Source: Luteibacter sp. dw_328 (lineage in GTDB: Bacteria; Pseudomonadota; Gammaproteobacteria; Xanthomonadales; Rhodanobacteraceae). From it: 64,000 nt of DNA. Positions 1 to 8,673 of this stretch are shown here, one piece after another; position 1 is the first letter of the stretch, and every line of letters starts with the position of its first letter. The notes under the pieces are model-generated. The model had not been told where the DNA came from. It searched no databases and worked only from the letters and a program-made list of their open reading frames with translations. The position numbers and the translations under genes were made by a program. The stretch covers positions 465,998-529,997 of the forward strand of contig NZ_JAAVUW010000005.1 of NCBI RefSeq assembly GCF_018449605.1, read 5' to 3'.

Positions 1-162
1 TAGGGCCGGTGGATATCTGGAGAAGCCTGAATTTCCAATATATTTCAGATGCTTATCGGTTGATATCGACTGGGCCTAAGAGGCGGTGCCATGTGTGTAG
101 CTTGTGGATAACTTCGAGGGTCAAAACCATCCTCTGTCCATCCACCTATTATCCACAGGTTC
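1..162. other. oriC: Partial replication-origin region next to dnaA
   Basis: This stretch lies 3' of dnaA and runs off the window edge. It has two perfect 9-base DnaA boxes in opposite orientation, TGTGGATAA at 103-111 and TTATCCACA at 149-157. An AT-rich patch around 28-60 could be an unwinding element. No gene is visible. The rpmH-dnaA gap on the other side of dnaA has no perfect box, so I infer that the origin is on this side, extending towards the expected dnaN. The window cuts it, so its full size cannot be judged. Confidence 0.6.
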
Positions 163-1512
163 TCAGCCCGTCAATATGCGGATGAGCTGTTCCCAATCCT
201 GACGCATACGAACGTCCTTTTCGCAGAAACCGCGGATGGTGCGGCAGGCATGGAGAACCGTCGTGTGGTCGCGACCACCAAAGGCTTCACCGATCTCCGG
301 GAGGCTGTGGTCGGTCAGTTCCTTGGAAAGCGCCATGGCTACCTGCCGGGGACGCGCCAGGGAGCGCACACGGCGTTTGGAAAGCAGGTCGGACAGACGC
401 ACCTGGTAGTAGTCGGCCACCATCTTTTGGATGTTGGGCACGGTCACGGCCTGGGCATGCGTGTTCAGCAGATCGCGCAGGGTCTCCTCTGCGAAATCCG
501 TCGTAATCGGCTTACGGTAGAAGTTGGCGCGAGCCGCCAGCGTGTTGAGGGCGCCCTCGAGGTCGCGCACGTTGGAGCGGATGCGCTTGGCTAGCAGCAT
601 CGCAACGTCCTCCGACACTTCCATGCCCTTGTCGGCCGCCTTGGACAGAAGAATGGCAGCGCGCGTTTCGAAGTCAGGCGGCTCGATCGCCACCGACAGG
701 CCCCAGCCCAGGCGCGACTTCAGCCGCGGCTCCAGCTTGTCCAGTTCCTTCGGATAACGGTCGCAGGTAAGAATGATCTGCTGCTTCGCTTCGAACAGGG
801 CGTTGAACGTGTGGAAGAACTCTTCCTGCGTCGTGTCCTTGCCGGCGAAGAACTGGATATCGTCGATCAGCAGCGCGTCCACGGTACGGAAGCGACGCTT
901 GAACTCGTCCATGTTCTTCTGCTGCAGCGCTTTCACCATGCCACTGACGAACTGCTCCGAGCGCAGGTAAAGCACCTTGGCGTCCGGATTGTTCTGCATG
1001 AGCAGGTTGCCGGCCGCATGCATGAGATGTGTCTTACCCAGACCCGTGCCGCCATAGAGCAGCAGCGGGTTGTAGGCGCGACCAGGATTCATGGCCACCT
1101 GCATGGCCGCCGCTTTGCCTAGCTGGTTCGACTTGCCTTCCACGAACGTATCGAACGTGTAATGCGGATCCAGGTTGTGCACGTGGGGCGCTTCCGGCGC
1201 CGCCTCGCGAGCAGGCCGTGCCGGTGCGGCCGCCGGCGACGACGCCACGGGACGCTGGGGAGCCGGTCGTCCGCCGGACGAGCCCACTTCCAAGCGCACG
1301 GGCACCGGGTGCCCGAGGAGGTGTTCGGCGATCGTCTGGATCTGTTTCAGGTATTCATCGCGGACAGTGTCCAGCGAGTACGGATTCGGGGCGTAAAGAT
1401 GCAGCCCGCTGGCGTCTTCCCTGGCCTGCAACGGCATTAACCAGGTCTGGACGTCCTCGGCGCTCAATTCGCCTTCAAGACGCTCGAGACAGCGCCTCCA
1501 AAGATCACTCAT
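163..1512 (-). CDS. dnaA: Chromosomal replication initiator protein DnaA
   Basis: DnaA is the AAA+ ATPase that binds DnaA boxes and opens the origin. The protein has 449 residues, normal for the family. In order it shows the N-terminal helicase-loading domain, a Pro/Ala-rich linker, the AAA+ core with Walker [11 protein letters not shown] and Walker [10 protein letters not shown], and the C-terminal DNA-binding domain with the signature [12 protein letters not shown]. The open frame continues upstream to 1680, but that extension runs through the rpmH promoter and has unrelated composition, so the ATG at 1512 (MSDLWRRC) is chosen. It is divergent from rpmH. Confidence 0.98.
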   Translation of the reverse strand: MSDLWRRCLERLEGELSAEDVQTWLMPLQAREDASGLHLYAPNPYSLDTVRDEYLKQIQTIAEHLLGHPVPVRLEVGSSGGRPAPQRPVASSPAAAPARPAREAAPEAPHVHNLDPHYTFDTFVEGKSNQLGKAAAMQVAMNPGRAYNPLLLYGGTGLGKTHLMHAAGNLLMQNNPDAKVLYLRSEQFVSGMVKALQQKNMDEFKRRFRTVDALLIDDIQFFAGKDTTQEEFFHTFNALFEAKQQIILTCDRYPKELDKLEPRLKSRLGWGLSVAIEPPDFETRAAILLSKAADKGMEVSEDVAMLLAKRIRSNVRDLEGALNTLAARANFYRKPITTDFAEETLRDLLNTHAQAVTVPNIQKMVADYYQVRLSDLLSKRRVRSLARPRQVAMALSKELTDHSLPEIGEAFGGRDHTTVLHACRTIRGFCEKDVRMRQDWEQLIRILTG

Positions 1513-1634
1513 CGGGTATTCTTGCCACAGAAAGGGCGCTTGCGCGCGGGGTGGACGACGAAGTCTACCAGCGTTCCGCCCCTGCCTCGGGGTTCGCCTG
1601 GCCGGACCGCCGCAGTTCTTGCGCGGCCAAGCGG

Positions 1635-1664
1635 TTGACACTTCAGCGGAATGTCGGCCATACT
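1635..1664 (+). promoter_or_regulatory. Sigma-70 type promoter for rpmH-rnpA
   Basis: A perfect -35 box TTGACA lies at 1635-1640 and a -10-like CATACT at 1659-1664, spaced 18 bases. They stand 38 bases before the rpmH start, in the divergent dnaA/rpmH gap. The assignment rests on consensus match and position. Confidence 0.6.
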
Positions 1665-1701
1665 TTCCGGCCATATTCATTCTTCACCCGGATTAAGAGT
1701 C

Positions 1702-1836
1702 ATGAAGCGGACTTTCCAGCCCAGCAAGCTCAAGCGCGCCCGCACCCACGGCTTCCGCGCCCGCATGGCGACGGCCGATGGTCGCAAGATCATCAATGCC
1801 CGCCGCGCGAAGGGTCGCAAGCGCCTGATCCCGTAA
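1702..1836 (+). CDS. rpmH: 50S ribosomal protein L34
   Basis: L34 is a small basic protein of the large ribosomal subunit. It has 44 residues and starts [12 protein letters not shown], with the usual HGFRARM and [16 protein letters not shown] segments. The frame is open from 1651, but only the ATG at 1702 gives the conserved N-terminus. rnpA follows within 30 bases, the usual translationally linked pair. Confidence 0.98.
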   Translation: MKRTFQPSKLKRARTHGFRARMATADGRKIINARRAKGRKRLIP

Positions 1837-1865
1837 TCGGTTCGTCTGTCGTGCGAGCCGCAGCC

Positions 1866-2231
1866 ATGCCGCGCGAAGCGCGGCTCCGCCGCGCCGCCGA
1901 CTTCGCAGCCTTGCGAACAGTCAGCGGACGCCTTGGCGGCCGCTGTTTTCTTTTGCGCTTCGGAAACAACGATGTCGACACGGCAAGGCTAGGCCTCGCC
2001 ATCTCCAAGCGCTGTTCCAAGCGCGCGGTCGACCGTAACCGGATCAAGCGCCTGGCACGTGAGGCGTTTCGCCGCGCGCGCATCGCCCTACCCCACGTCG
2101 ACATTCTGGTCATGGCGCGCGACAGCGCGGTCAAAGAGACCGGCGAAGCCCTGTTGGCCGAGCTCGACATGCTCCTGCGCAAGGTCCGGCCGTTGAAGCG
2201 CGAAGGCGCCGACGGCACAATCGCGCGTTGA
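1866..2231 (+). CDS. rnpA: Ribonuclease P protein component
   Basis: RnpA is the basic protein subunit of RNase P and supports the catalytic RNA in tRNA 5' maturation. The 121-residue product has the family signature with the RNR motif (KRAVDRNRIKRLAREAFR). The ATG at 1866 is used; a GTG at 1851 in the same frame would add five residues and cannot be excluded. The much longer open frame from 1029 is antisense to dnaA and is not coding. The yidD gene that commonly follows rnpA is absent. Confidence 0.95.
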   Translation: MPREARLRRAADFAALRTVSGRLGGRCFLLRFGNNDVDTARLGLAISKRCSKRAVDRNRIKRLAREAFRRARIALPHVDILVMARDSAVKETGEALLAELDMLLRKVRPLKREGADGTIAR

Positions 2232-2301
2232 CCTTCTTCTCACCGTCGTCCCCGTCTCTCCCGGCCAGCTGGCTGAGACGTCATCCGGATCTGGCCCTGC
2301 A

Positions 2302-3996
2302 ATGAATCAAACGCGCACGCTCCTCTTCTTCGCGCTCATGTTCGTGGCGTATCTCTTGTGGACCGAGTGGGAGAAGGACTACGTCCACCCGCCGGCTCCC
2401 CCCGCTCCGACGGGCCAGACCACGGCCGGACAGGCCGGTGCCGATGCCGCCGTACCCGGCGCGACGAACCCCGCCGGCGTGCCGAACGAATCCGGCGCAC
2501 CGGTGGAAGGCAAGGCCGAGTTGGTCACGCTCTCTAACGATCTGCTCCGCCTGACCATCGATACCCGCGGTGGCAGCATCGTTCGATCGGAACTGCTCGC
2601 TTATCCGACCGAGCCGGAAACCAAGAAGAACCCGACCTCCCCGCCGGTCCGCCTCCTCGACGACGAAGGCGCGCACTTCTTCGCCGCCCAGGACGGTCTG
2701 GTCAGCAGCACCGGTGCCGCGCCGGACCATCGCGCGCTGTTCCACGCCGAGAAGACCGAGAACATTCTGGCCGATGGCCAGAAGACGGTCAGCGCCGAGC
2801 TGACCTGGACGGACCCGTCCGGCGTGAAGGTGGTCAAGCGCTATACCTTGAAGCGTACCGACTACGTGGTCGACCTCGACCAGCACATCGAGAACGGTTC
2901 GGCGGCGATGTGGAACGGCAATGCCTACCATCAGCTGCAGCGCGTACCGGCTGAGAAGGTGAACTGGTTCAAGGCTTATACCGATCCGGCGCAGCACAGC
3001 TTCTTCGGCGCCGCCTGGTATAGCCCGGAAAGCAAGTTCGAGCCGCTGCCCTTCGCCGACTTCACCAAGAAGCCGCTCAACCACCAGATCACCGGTGGCT
3101 GGGTCAGCATGCTGCAGCATTACTTCTTCGTGGCCTGGATTCCGCCGGCCAACGAGGCCGTGACCTACACCAGCAATATCGTCGATCCGAACTCCGCGAC
3201 GCCGCGTTATCTCGTGCGCGCCTTCGGTCCGGCGATCCAGGTCGCTCCGGGTCAATCCGCCGACAGCGTTGCGCGCCTGTATATCGGCCCGAAGCTGCAG
3301 GGCACGCTCGACGTCATCGCGCCGGGCCTGGAACTGACCAGCAACTATGGCTGGTTCACCATCATTGCCCAGCCGCTGCACTGGCTGCTCTCGCAGCTTC
3401 ATGCGATCAGTGGCAACTGGGGCGTGGCGATCATCCTGCTCGTGTTGCTGATCAAGGCTGCGCTTTACAAGCTCACCGATGCGCAGTTCCGTTCGGGAGC
3501 ACGCATGCGCAAGCTGCAGCCGCGCGTCGCCGCGCTCAAGGAGCGTTACGGCGACGACCGCGTGAAGATGCAGCAGGCGATGATGGAGCTGTACAAGAAG
3601 GAGAAGGTGAATCCGATGGCAGGCTGCCTGCCCATCCTGATCACCTTCCCGATCTTCATCGGCCTGCTCCGCGTGTTGTCGGAATCCATCGAACTGCGCC
3701 ATGCGCCGTTCTTCGGTTGGATCCACGACCTTTCCGCGCCGGATCCCTTTTACGTACTGCCCGTGCTGTACTTCATCGTTACCCTGCTCACGCAGCGCAT
3801 GATGCCGACGGCGGGCATGGATCCGGCCCAGGCCAAGATGATGAAGGTCATGCCGCTGATCTTCGGTGTCTTCTTCGCCTTCTTCCCCTCGGGCCTCGTG
3901 CTCTACTGGACGATCAACGGTGCGACCAGCCTGCTCCAGCAGTGGTACATCAACCGCAGCGTCGACCGGGCCGAGATCAAGGCCAAGACCGCATAA
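2302..3996 (+). CDS. yidC: Membrane protein insertase YidC
   Basis: YidC inserts and folds inner-membrane proteins, alone or with SecYEG. The 564-residue product has the gammaproteobacterial layout: an N-terminal membrane segment (about 5-20), a Pro/Ala-rich linker, a large periplasmic domain (about 70-345), and the conserved five-helix insertase core from about 350, with a cytoplasmic positively charged loop around 395-435 and a motif NPMAGCLPILI. It sits between rnpA and mnmE as expected. Confidence 0.98.
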   Translation: MNQTRTLLFFALMFVAYLLWTEWEKDYVHPPAPPAPTGQTTAGQAGADAAVPGATNPAGVPNESGAPVEGKAELVTLSNDLLRLTIDTRGGSIVRSELLAYPTEPETKKNPTSPPVRLLDDEGAHFFAAQDGLVSSTGAAPDHRALFHAEKTENILADGQKTVSAELTWTDPSGVKVVKRYTLKRTDYVVDLDQHIENGSAAMWNGNAYHQLQRVPAEKVNWFKAYTDPAQHSFFGAAWYSPESKFEPLPFADFTKKPLNHQITGGWVSMLQHYFFVAWIPPANEAVTYTSNIVDPNSATPRYLVRAFGPAIQVAPGQSADSVARLYIGPKLQGTLDVIAPGLELTSNYGWFTIIAQPLHWLLSQLHAISGNWGVAIILLVLLIKAALYKLTDAQFRSGARMRKLQPRVAALKERYGDDRVKMQQAMMELYKKEKVNPMAGCLPILITFPIFIGLLRVLSESIELRHAPFFGWIHDLSAPDPFYVLPVLYFIVTLLTQRMMPTAGMDPAQAKMMKVMPLIFGVFFAFFPSGLVLYWTINGATSLLQQWYINRSVDRAEIKAKTA

Positions 3997-4002
3997 CCCC
4001 CG

Positions 4003-4028
4003 AGCGGCGCGTCGAAAGACGCGCCGCT
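4003..4028 (+). terminator. Hairpin with GAAA tetraloop between yidC and mnmE
   Basis: A perfect 11-base-pair stem (AGCGGCGCGTC at 4003-4013, GACGCGCCGCT at 4018-4028) closes a GAAA tetraloop. Only a weak T-rich stretch follows. It could terminate or attenuate yidC transcription, or stabilise the mRNA end, just 20 bases before mnmE. Confidence 0.5.
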
Positions 4029-4048
4029 TCGCTATTGAAGGTACGGCA

Positions 4049-5392
4049 ATGAATCACGGCGACGACACCATCGCGGCCATCGCTACCGGCGCCGGCGCGG
4101 CTGGGGTCGGCGCCGTTCGCGTTTCGGGGCCGTTGGTTCCCGCCATCGCCAAGGCATTCCTTGGCCGCGACCCTGTACCGCGGCACGCGCACTTCGCTGC
4201 GTTTCGCGACGGCCATCGTGAGCTGATCGATCGCGGGATTCTGCTGCACTTTCCGGGGCCCGCCTCGTACACCGGTGAGCATGTGCTCGAGTTGCAGGGG
4301 CATGGCAGTGCGGTGCTTCTCGACGCCCTGCTTCGTCGTTGCATCGAACTCGGCGCACGTCTGGCGCGACCGGGTGAATTCACCGAACGCGCGTTCCTCA
4401 ATGGGAAGCTCGACCTCGCCCAGGCGGAAGCTGTGGCCGACGTCGTAGCGGCGACATCGGAAGCGGGCGCGCGCGCTGCCTTACGTTCGATGGAAGGCGT
4501 GTTCTCGGCACGTGTCGACGCCTTGCTTGCGGAGATGATTGCGCTTCGCGTGCATATCGAAGCGGCGATTGATTTTCCTGAAGAGGAAATCGACTTTCTT
4601 GCCGATCCCGTTATCGGCGAACAGCTCACGTCATTGCGTGCGAATCTCGATGTGTTGCTCGTGGAGACGCGCCGTGGCGTTCGACTTAATGACGGCATCA
4701 CGGTCGCTATCGTCGGCCGGCCGAACGCGGGCAAGTCGAGTCTGATGAATGCTCTCGCGGGACAGGAACGCGCCATCGTTACCGACATCGCTGGTACGAC
4801 GCGTGATGTGCTCCGTGAGTCCATCAGTATCGATGGCGTTACGCTCGAGCTGGCCGACACCGCAGGTCTGCGCGACTCGGTGGATGTCGTCGAACGGGAA
4901 GGGATCCGGCGCGCACGTGCACAGCTTGAGCGATGCGATGTTGCTCTCCTCGTCACTGACGCCGAGCACGTCGCCTTCGATCTCGCGTTCTTTGAAGGCA
5001 CACCGACGCATGCGTCACGCATAGTCATAGTCAATAAGATCGATCTGGCCCAAGCATCGGCACATCGGGAATCCCACGAAGGCTACGACGCGCTGTGGCT
5101 GTCTGCGTTGACCGGCAATGGCCTTGACGCACTGCGATCAATATTGAGAGACCTCGCGACGGCTGGCGCGGGTGACGGTGCCTTCAGCGCGCGACGTCGT
5201 CATGTCGTGGCGCTCGAGTGGGTTCGTGACCATCTGTCGCGCACCGCGGATGCGCTGCATGGATCGCATGCTGGAGAGCTTGCTGCGGAAGAACTTCGTC
5301 AGGCGCAGCAAGCACTGGGTGAGATCACCGGAACGTATTCATCGGATGATCTTCTTGGGGCGATCTTTAGTTCGTTCTGTATCGGGAAGTAA
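4049..5392 (+). CDS. mnmE: tRNA-modification GTPase MnmE
   Basis: MnmE works with MnmG to make 5-carboxymethylaminomethyl-uridine at the tRNA wobble position. The 447-residue protein has the N-terminal tetrahydrofolate-binding domain, a helical domain with an inserted G domain (G1 GRPNAGKSS, G3 DTAGLRD, G4 NKID), and the diagnostic C-terminal FCIGK. The ATG at 4049 gives MNHGDDTIAAIATG, the normal family start; the frame is open further upstream through yidC's end without homology. Confidence 0.98.
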   Translation: MNHGDDTIAAIATGAGAAGVGAVRVSGPLVPAIAKAFLGRDPVPRHAHFAAFRDGHRELIDRGILLHFPGPASYTGEHVLELQGHGSAVLLDALLRRCIELGARLARPGEFTERAFLNGKLDLAQAEAVADVVAATSEAGARAALRSMEGVFSARVDALLAEMIALRVHIEAAIDFPEEEIDFLADPVIGEQLTSLRANLDVLLVETRRGVRLNDGITVAIVGRPNAGKSSLMNALAGQERAIVTDIAGTTRDVLRESISIDGVTLELADTAGLRDSVDVVEREGIRRARAQLERCDVALLVTDAEHVAFDLAFFEGTPTHASRIVIVNKIDLAQASAHRESHEGYDALWLSALTGNGLDALRSILRDLATAGAGDGAFSARRRHVVALEWVRDHLSRTADALHGSHAGELAAEELRQAQQALGEITGTYSSDDLLGAIFSSFCIGK

Positions 5393-5428
5393 CGAGTTCC
5401 GTCTAAACGCAAGGGAAGGTACTGAGTC

Positions 5429-5542
5429 GTGTCATCCAAGCTCGAAACCGCGCCCGTGGAGACGCACGAATCAAAATGGACAAGATCGAGGATCCTGACG
5501 ATATATCTCTGCGTCCTGGGTACTCTGTTGATCCCGATCTAG
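5429..5542 (+). CDS. Possible very small membrane peptide (GTG start)
   Basis: This is a 37-codon reading frame with a good ribosome binding site (AAGGGAAGG at 5411-5419) and a GTG start. The product is polar for about 20 residues and then hydrophobic (ILTIYLCVLGTLLIPI), as in a single-span small protein. A different frame, 5476-5598, encodes a 40-residue acidic peptide that overlaps it. No family is recognised, and either frame could be the remnant of a decayed gene. Confidence is low. Confidence 0.25.
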   Translation: MSSKLETAPVETHESKWTRSRILTIYLCVLGTLLIPI

Positions 5543-5564
5543 ATCCCCCGGATGCAGAAATTTC

Positions 5565-5918
5565 ATGCTTCCGGACAAAAGCGAGCTCAAGAGATTAAAG
5601 CCCTGGGTCGTTCCCTTCCGCATCACGATGCTGAGCGGATATCTCGCGTTTATGTGCTGGCTTTGCGTGTACGGCTTAGCGTCCCTCTTCGTCCTTGTGA
5701 CCTCGCGAGCTGACGCGCCGATCACCGCGCCGATTCACGTGGTCCGAACATCGGGCCGTTGTCCGATGAGATATTCGTTCTTCGACCCAGCTATTCAGCG
5801 CCGTGTAAACAAATGCGGCTGGCCCTTCGCTCAACCGGTCTCGGGTGATATCGCACGTATCGATCAATCGGTCGGTCCGTTCGGCATGCTTCTTCTGTCG
5901 GTTAGCCGTGAGCAGTGA
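5565..5918 (+). CDS. Hypothetical small membrane protein
   Basis: I do not recognise this 117-residue protein. It has a short charged N-terminus, one long hydrophobic stretch (about residues 20-46) and a C-terminal half with several cysteines that would lie outside the membrane. Codon third positions are GC-rich, as in real genes here, which favours coding. The ribosome binding site is weak and the N-terminus overlaps the two tiny frames before it, so a frameshifted longer gene is possible. It stands alone between mnmE and a LysR gene. Confidence 0.5.
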   Translation: MLPDKSELKRLKPWVVPFRITMLSGYLAFMCWLCVYGLASLFVLVTSRADAPITAPIHVVRTSGRCPMRYSFFDPAIQRRVNKCGWPFAQPVSGDIARIDQSVGPFGMLLLSVSREQ

Positions 5919-5931
5919 ACGACGTAAGTAG

Positions 5932-6828
5932 CTACGCGTGAACGACGGTTGCCTCTGGGGGGATCTCTCGCAAACGAGAAAGGAATTCCTCAAGGATCGG
6001 CGACGTATTGCTCCTGCTATACCCCACGACGAGATCCAGCATCGGCGGATTCTTCAGCGGGCGACTGGTCACCGACCAGGGCATCAGGTCCTGGATGTAC
6101 GCGGGGATCAATGCGAGCCCGCGCGTCGATGCCACGAGTGACATCACCATGGCAGGATTGTCGACACCTTGCGTCGGTTCAATCGCAACACCCGATCGTT
6201 CGAGGTAATGATCGATAACCCCGCGAAGCACCTTCGCCTTGTTCGCCATCGCGACGTACGGCTCGCCGATCATGTCCTTCGGCTCGACCATTTTCCGCTT
6301 CGTCAGCCTGTGATCGCTCGGCATGAGCATCACCAACTCCTCCTGACCGATAACGCGATACTCGAGATCGTAATCCGGCTCGGCTCGCATGAAGGCGAGA
6401 TCGAGTCGTCCGCGTGCGACGGCATCGGCAAGATCCGGCGAGTAGTCACTCGACACCGTGACATCGACGGTCGACATGTCCTGATGTAGCAACTGCATCG
6501 CACGAGGCAGCCACTTCATCTCGAGGCCGGTGAGGAAGCCAAGCGCGAACCGCCGCTTCGAAGGTAACGCTGCTCGACGCGCAGCTTCGACGGCGGCATC
6601 CACCTGGCTCAACGCCAGGCGCGCGTGATCGATGAATGCCCTTCCTGACTCGGTGAGGACGACACCTCGCGCGCTACGTGTGAGCAACGCGACGCCGACC
6701 TGATTTTCCAGGTCGCGTATCTGCCGGCTGAGCGAGGGTTGCGATGTATGCAGCCGCTTCTCGGCGGCCTCGGTGAGGCTGCCCGTTTCAGCCACGGCGA
6801 TCAGGTACCGCAGGTGCCGCAGTTCCAT
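5932..6828 (-). CDS. LysR-family regulator, divergent from a short-chain dehydrogenase
   Basis: This is a 298-residue LysR-type regulator. The N-terminal winged helix (MELRHLRYLIAVAETGSLTEAA, helix-turn-helix to about 60) is followed by a two-lobed effector domain resembling the BenM/HcaR branch, which senses aromatic or short acidic compounds. It is transcribed away from the SDR gene at 6985, the classic arrangement of a LysR regulator and its target. The effector is unknown. Confidence 0.92.
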   Translation of the reverse strand: MELRHLRYLIAVAETGSLTEAAEKRLHTSQPSLSRQIRDLENQVGVALLTRSARGVVLTESGRAFIDHARLALSQVDAAVEAARRAALPSKRRFALGFLTGLEMKWLPRAMQLLHQDMSTVDVTVSSDYSPDLADAVARGRLDLAFMRAEPDYDLEYRVIGQEELVMLMPSDHRLTKRKMVEPKDMIGEPYVAMANKAKVLRGVIDHYLERSGVAIEPTQGVDNPAMVMSLVASTRGLALIPAYIQDLMPWSVTSRPLKNPPMLDLVVGYSRSNTSPILEEFLSRLREIPPEATVVHA

Positions 6829-6984
6829 GAGCCCATGCCTCGGAGGTATGCCTACCAGCTTACAAAGTCTTTTTCAGACGCGCCAGAGCGGCCTAGATTG
6901 TCCATCAAGCCGCCGGTAGACCTATTTGTCGATCCCGACGGCAAGCCTGATCCGTTCAATAGCCATAACTTTGAGGAATACGTC
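6829..6984. promoter_or_regulatory. Divergent LysR/SDR control region
   Basis: This 156-base gap between two divergent genes should hold both promoters. A short palindrome GGTA-TGCC-TACC lies at 6845-6856, close to the LysR start, and is a candidate autoregulatory site. No strong sigma-70 match stands out. Function is inferred from position. Confidence 0.35.
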
Positions 6985-7743
6985 ATGAGCAACCAAATCT
7001 TCGATCTCACCGGCAAGACCGCCCTGGTGACCGGTGCTTCGCGTGGTATCGGCAAGGCCAGCGCCCTGGCCCTCGCCAAGGCAGGTGCACAGGTGCTCGT
7101 GCACTTCAGCCGCGGCGAACAGGAGGCCCAGGCCGTCGTCGACGAAATTCGCCAGGCCGGCGGCAAGGCAGAGAAAGTCGGTGCGGACCTCCGTGCCGCG
7201 CAAGGGCCGCACGAACTCGCCGCCAAGGTCCGAGAGATCATCGGTGGCCGACTCGACGTCCTGGTCGCCAATGCAGGCATCGCTGTCTCCGCGACGATCG
7301 AGGACACCACCGTCGAAAACTTCGACAACCTCTTCGCCGTGAACGTTCGCGCCCCCTACTTCCTCGTGCAGCAGCTCCTTCCGGTGATGTGCAAGGACAG
7401 CAGTGTCGTGCTGCTTTCATCGCTCGCCGCCAAGTCCGCTGTCGGCACGTTGTCGGCTTACTCCGCGACCAAGGGCGCCATCGACACGCTTGTAAAGCAC
7501 TTTGCGTCGGCACTGGGCGAGCGCGGCATTCGCGTCAACGCCGTTGCACCGGGCGTGGTCCCCACCGATATGTCGAGCTTTGCCAAGAGCGACGAAGGTC
7601 GTGACTTCACGCTGAGCATCCAGGCGCTGAAGCGCATGGCCACTGCCCAGGACATCGCTGACGCGATCGCCTTCCTCGCCTCCGACGCATCACGCTGGGT
7701 GACCGGCGAGACGCTGCACGTCGACGGTGGCTCGAAACTCTGA
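6985..7743 (+). CDS. SDR-family oxidoreductase
   Basis: This is a classical NAD(P)-dependent short-chain dehydrogenase of 252 residues. The cofactor motif TGASRGIG (16-23), the NAG motif in VANAGIA, the catalytic serine region LLSSLAA and the YSATK active site are intact. The C-terminal VTGETLHVDGG is typical of FabG-like enzymes. The ATG at 6985 is chosen over the longer frame because the upstream part lies in the regulatory gap. The GST-like gene follows with an overlap and both are probably under the divergent LysR. The substrate is unknown. Confidence 0.92.
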   Translation: MSNQIFDLTGKTALVTGASRGIGKASALALAKAGAQVLVHFSRGEQEAQAVVDEIRQAGGKAEKVGADLRAAQGPHELAAKVREIIGGRLDVLVANAGIAVSATIEDTTVENFDNLFAVNVRAPYFLVQQLLPVMCKDSSVVLLSSLAAKSAVGTLSAYSATKGAIDTLVKHFASALGERGIRVNAVAPGVVPTDMSSFAKSDEGRDFTLSIQALKRMATAQDIADAIAFLASDASRWVTGETLHVDGGSKL

Positions 7744-8422
7744 TCGACCCGATCTCCCCTTTAGAAGAAAACCCATCACTACTGAATCACTCAAGCTCTA
7801 CCAGTCCGGCGGTTCGCCGAATTCGCGCCGCGTGCGCATCTTCATCGCCGAGAAGAACCTGACCATCCCTAACGTCGCAGTCGATCTCGGCAAGGGCGAG
7901 CAGCACGCAGAGGCCTACCGGGCGATCAATCCGCGCCGTGTGGTGCCTACCCTGGTACTGGGCGACGGCACCTCGATCGGAGAAGTGCCGGCCATCCAGC
8001 GTTACCTCGAAGACGCCTTTCCGCAGCATCCCTTGTTCGGTACGAACGCGAAGGAGAAGGCGCTCATCACCATGTGGGAGCGGCGGGTCGAACTCGAAGG
8101 CTTCGCGTCGGTGATGGAGGCCATTCGCAATGTGCTTCCAGGTCTGCAGGGCCGCGCTATCGCGGGTCCGCACGATTACGAGCAGATCCCCGCGCTCGTG
8201 GAACGTAGCAAGCAGCGCGTGGCGAACTTCTACATCGATCTTGAAGCGCGGTTGTCGGAAGTGAGCTTTGTCGCCGGTGACCGGTATTCGGTCGCGGACA
8301 TCACGGCGCTGGTGACGGTGGACTTTGCGACGAAGGCGATCGATATGCCGGTGCCGGAAGGTCATGTTGCGACGAAGCGCTGGTATGCGGAAGTGAGTGG
8401 TCGGGTGAGTGCGGGGGCTTGA
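7727..8422 (+). CDS. Glutathione S-transferase family protein
   Basis: The protein has an N-terminal thioredoxin-fold domain (LKLYQSGGSPNSRRVRIF onward, with the cis-proline motif VVPTLVL) and a helical C-terminal domain ending about residue 225, as in bacterial GSTs. The start is uncertain. The GTG at 7727 overlaps the SDR end by 17 bases and gives an N-terminal extension of about 20 residues before the fold begins; a non-standard start near 7772 would fit the family better. It is probably cotranscribed with the SDR and may conjugate or isomerise the same class of electrophile. Confidence 0.85.
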   Translation: MARNSDRPDLPFRRKPITTESLKLYQSGGSPNSRRVRIFIAEKNLTIPNVAVDLGKGEQHAEAYRAINPRRVVPTLVLGDGTSIGEVPAIQRYLEDAFPQHPLFGTNAKEKALITMWERRVELEGFASVMEAIRNVLPGLQGRAIAGPHDYEQIPALVERSKQRVANFYIDLEARLSEVSFVAGDRYSVADITALVTVDFATKAIDMPVPEGHVATKRWYAEVSGRVSAGA

Positions 8423-8431
8423 GGGAGAGCT

Positions 8432-8454
8432 TCGCCGATGAATCGGCTCCTACA
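8432..8454. repeat. REP hairpin, family A (single copy)
   Basis: This is one copy of the repeat with palindrome GCCGATGAATCGGC followed by TCCTACA, 10 bases after the GST stop. It is unpaired here. Confidence 0.85.
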
Positions 8455-8459
8455 GGGAG

Positions 8460-8527
8460 CAGGTTACGGCGGGGGGCAGGTCAAGGCCGGGACCAGGTTA
8501 CGGCAGGAGCCGGTCATGGCCGGAAGT
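8460..8527. repeat. Imperfect tandem repeat, two units of about 34 bases
   Basis: Two diverged units begin CAGGTTACGG at 8460 and 8494 and both end near GGCCGG. They directly follow a REP copy. There is no coding potential. Confidence 0.5.
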
Positions 8528-8553
8528 GGGTCCCCGATTGATGTGGGGCCCAC
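8526..8553. terminator. GC-rich hairpin after the GST gene
   Basis: GTGGG-T-CCCC (8526-8535) pairs with GGGGCCCAC (8545-8553) with one bulged T and a 9-base loop. There is no T run, so it is a weak terminator candidate for the SDR-GST unit. Confidence 0.35.
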
Positions 8554-8673
8554 ATAAGTCAAAGTGGAAATGAATGGCTACTGCGGCTGCCTGGTCATCG
8601 CTAACTTGTCTTCAACGAAATGCGCCGCTGGCCCCGACTAACGGGGCGGCGGCTAACTCACCGAGGACACACC

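Noticed and set aside
1029..2231. A 400-codon frame that would fuse an upstream segment to RnpA.
   Set aside because: The upstream part is antisense to dnaA and passes through the rpmH promoter; only the RnpA end is conserved.
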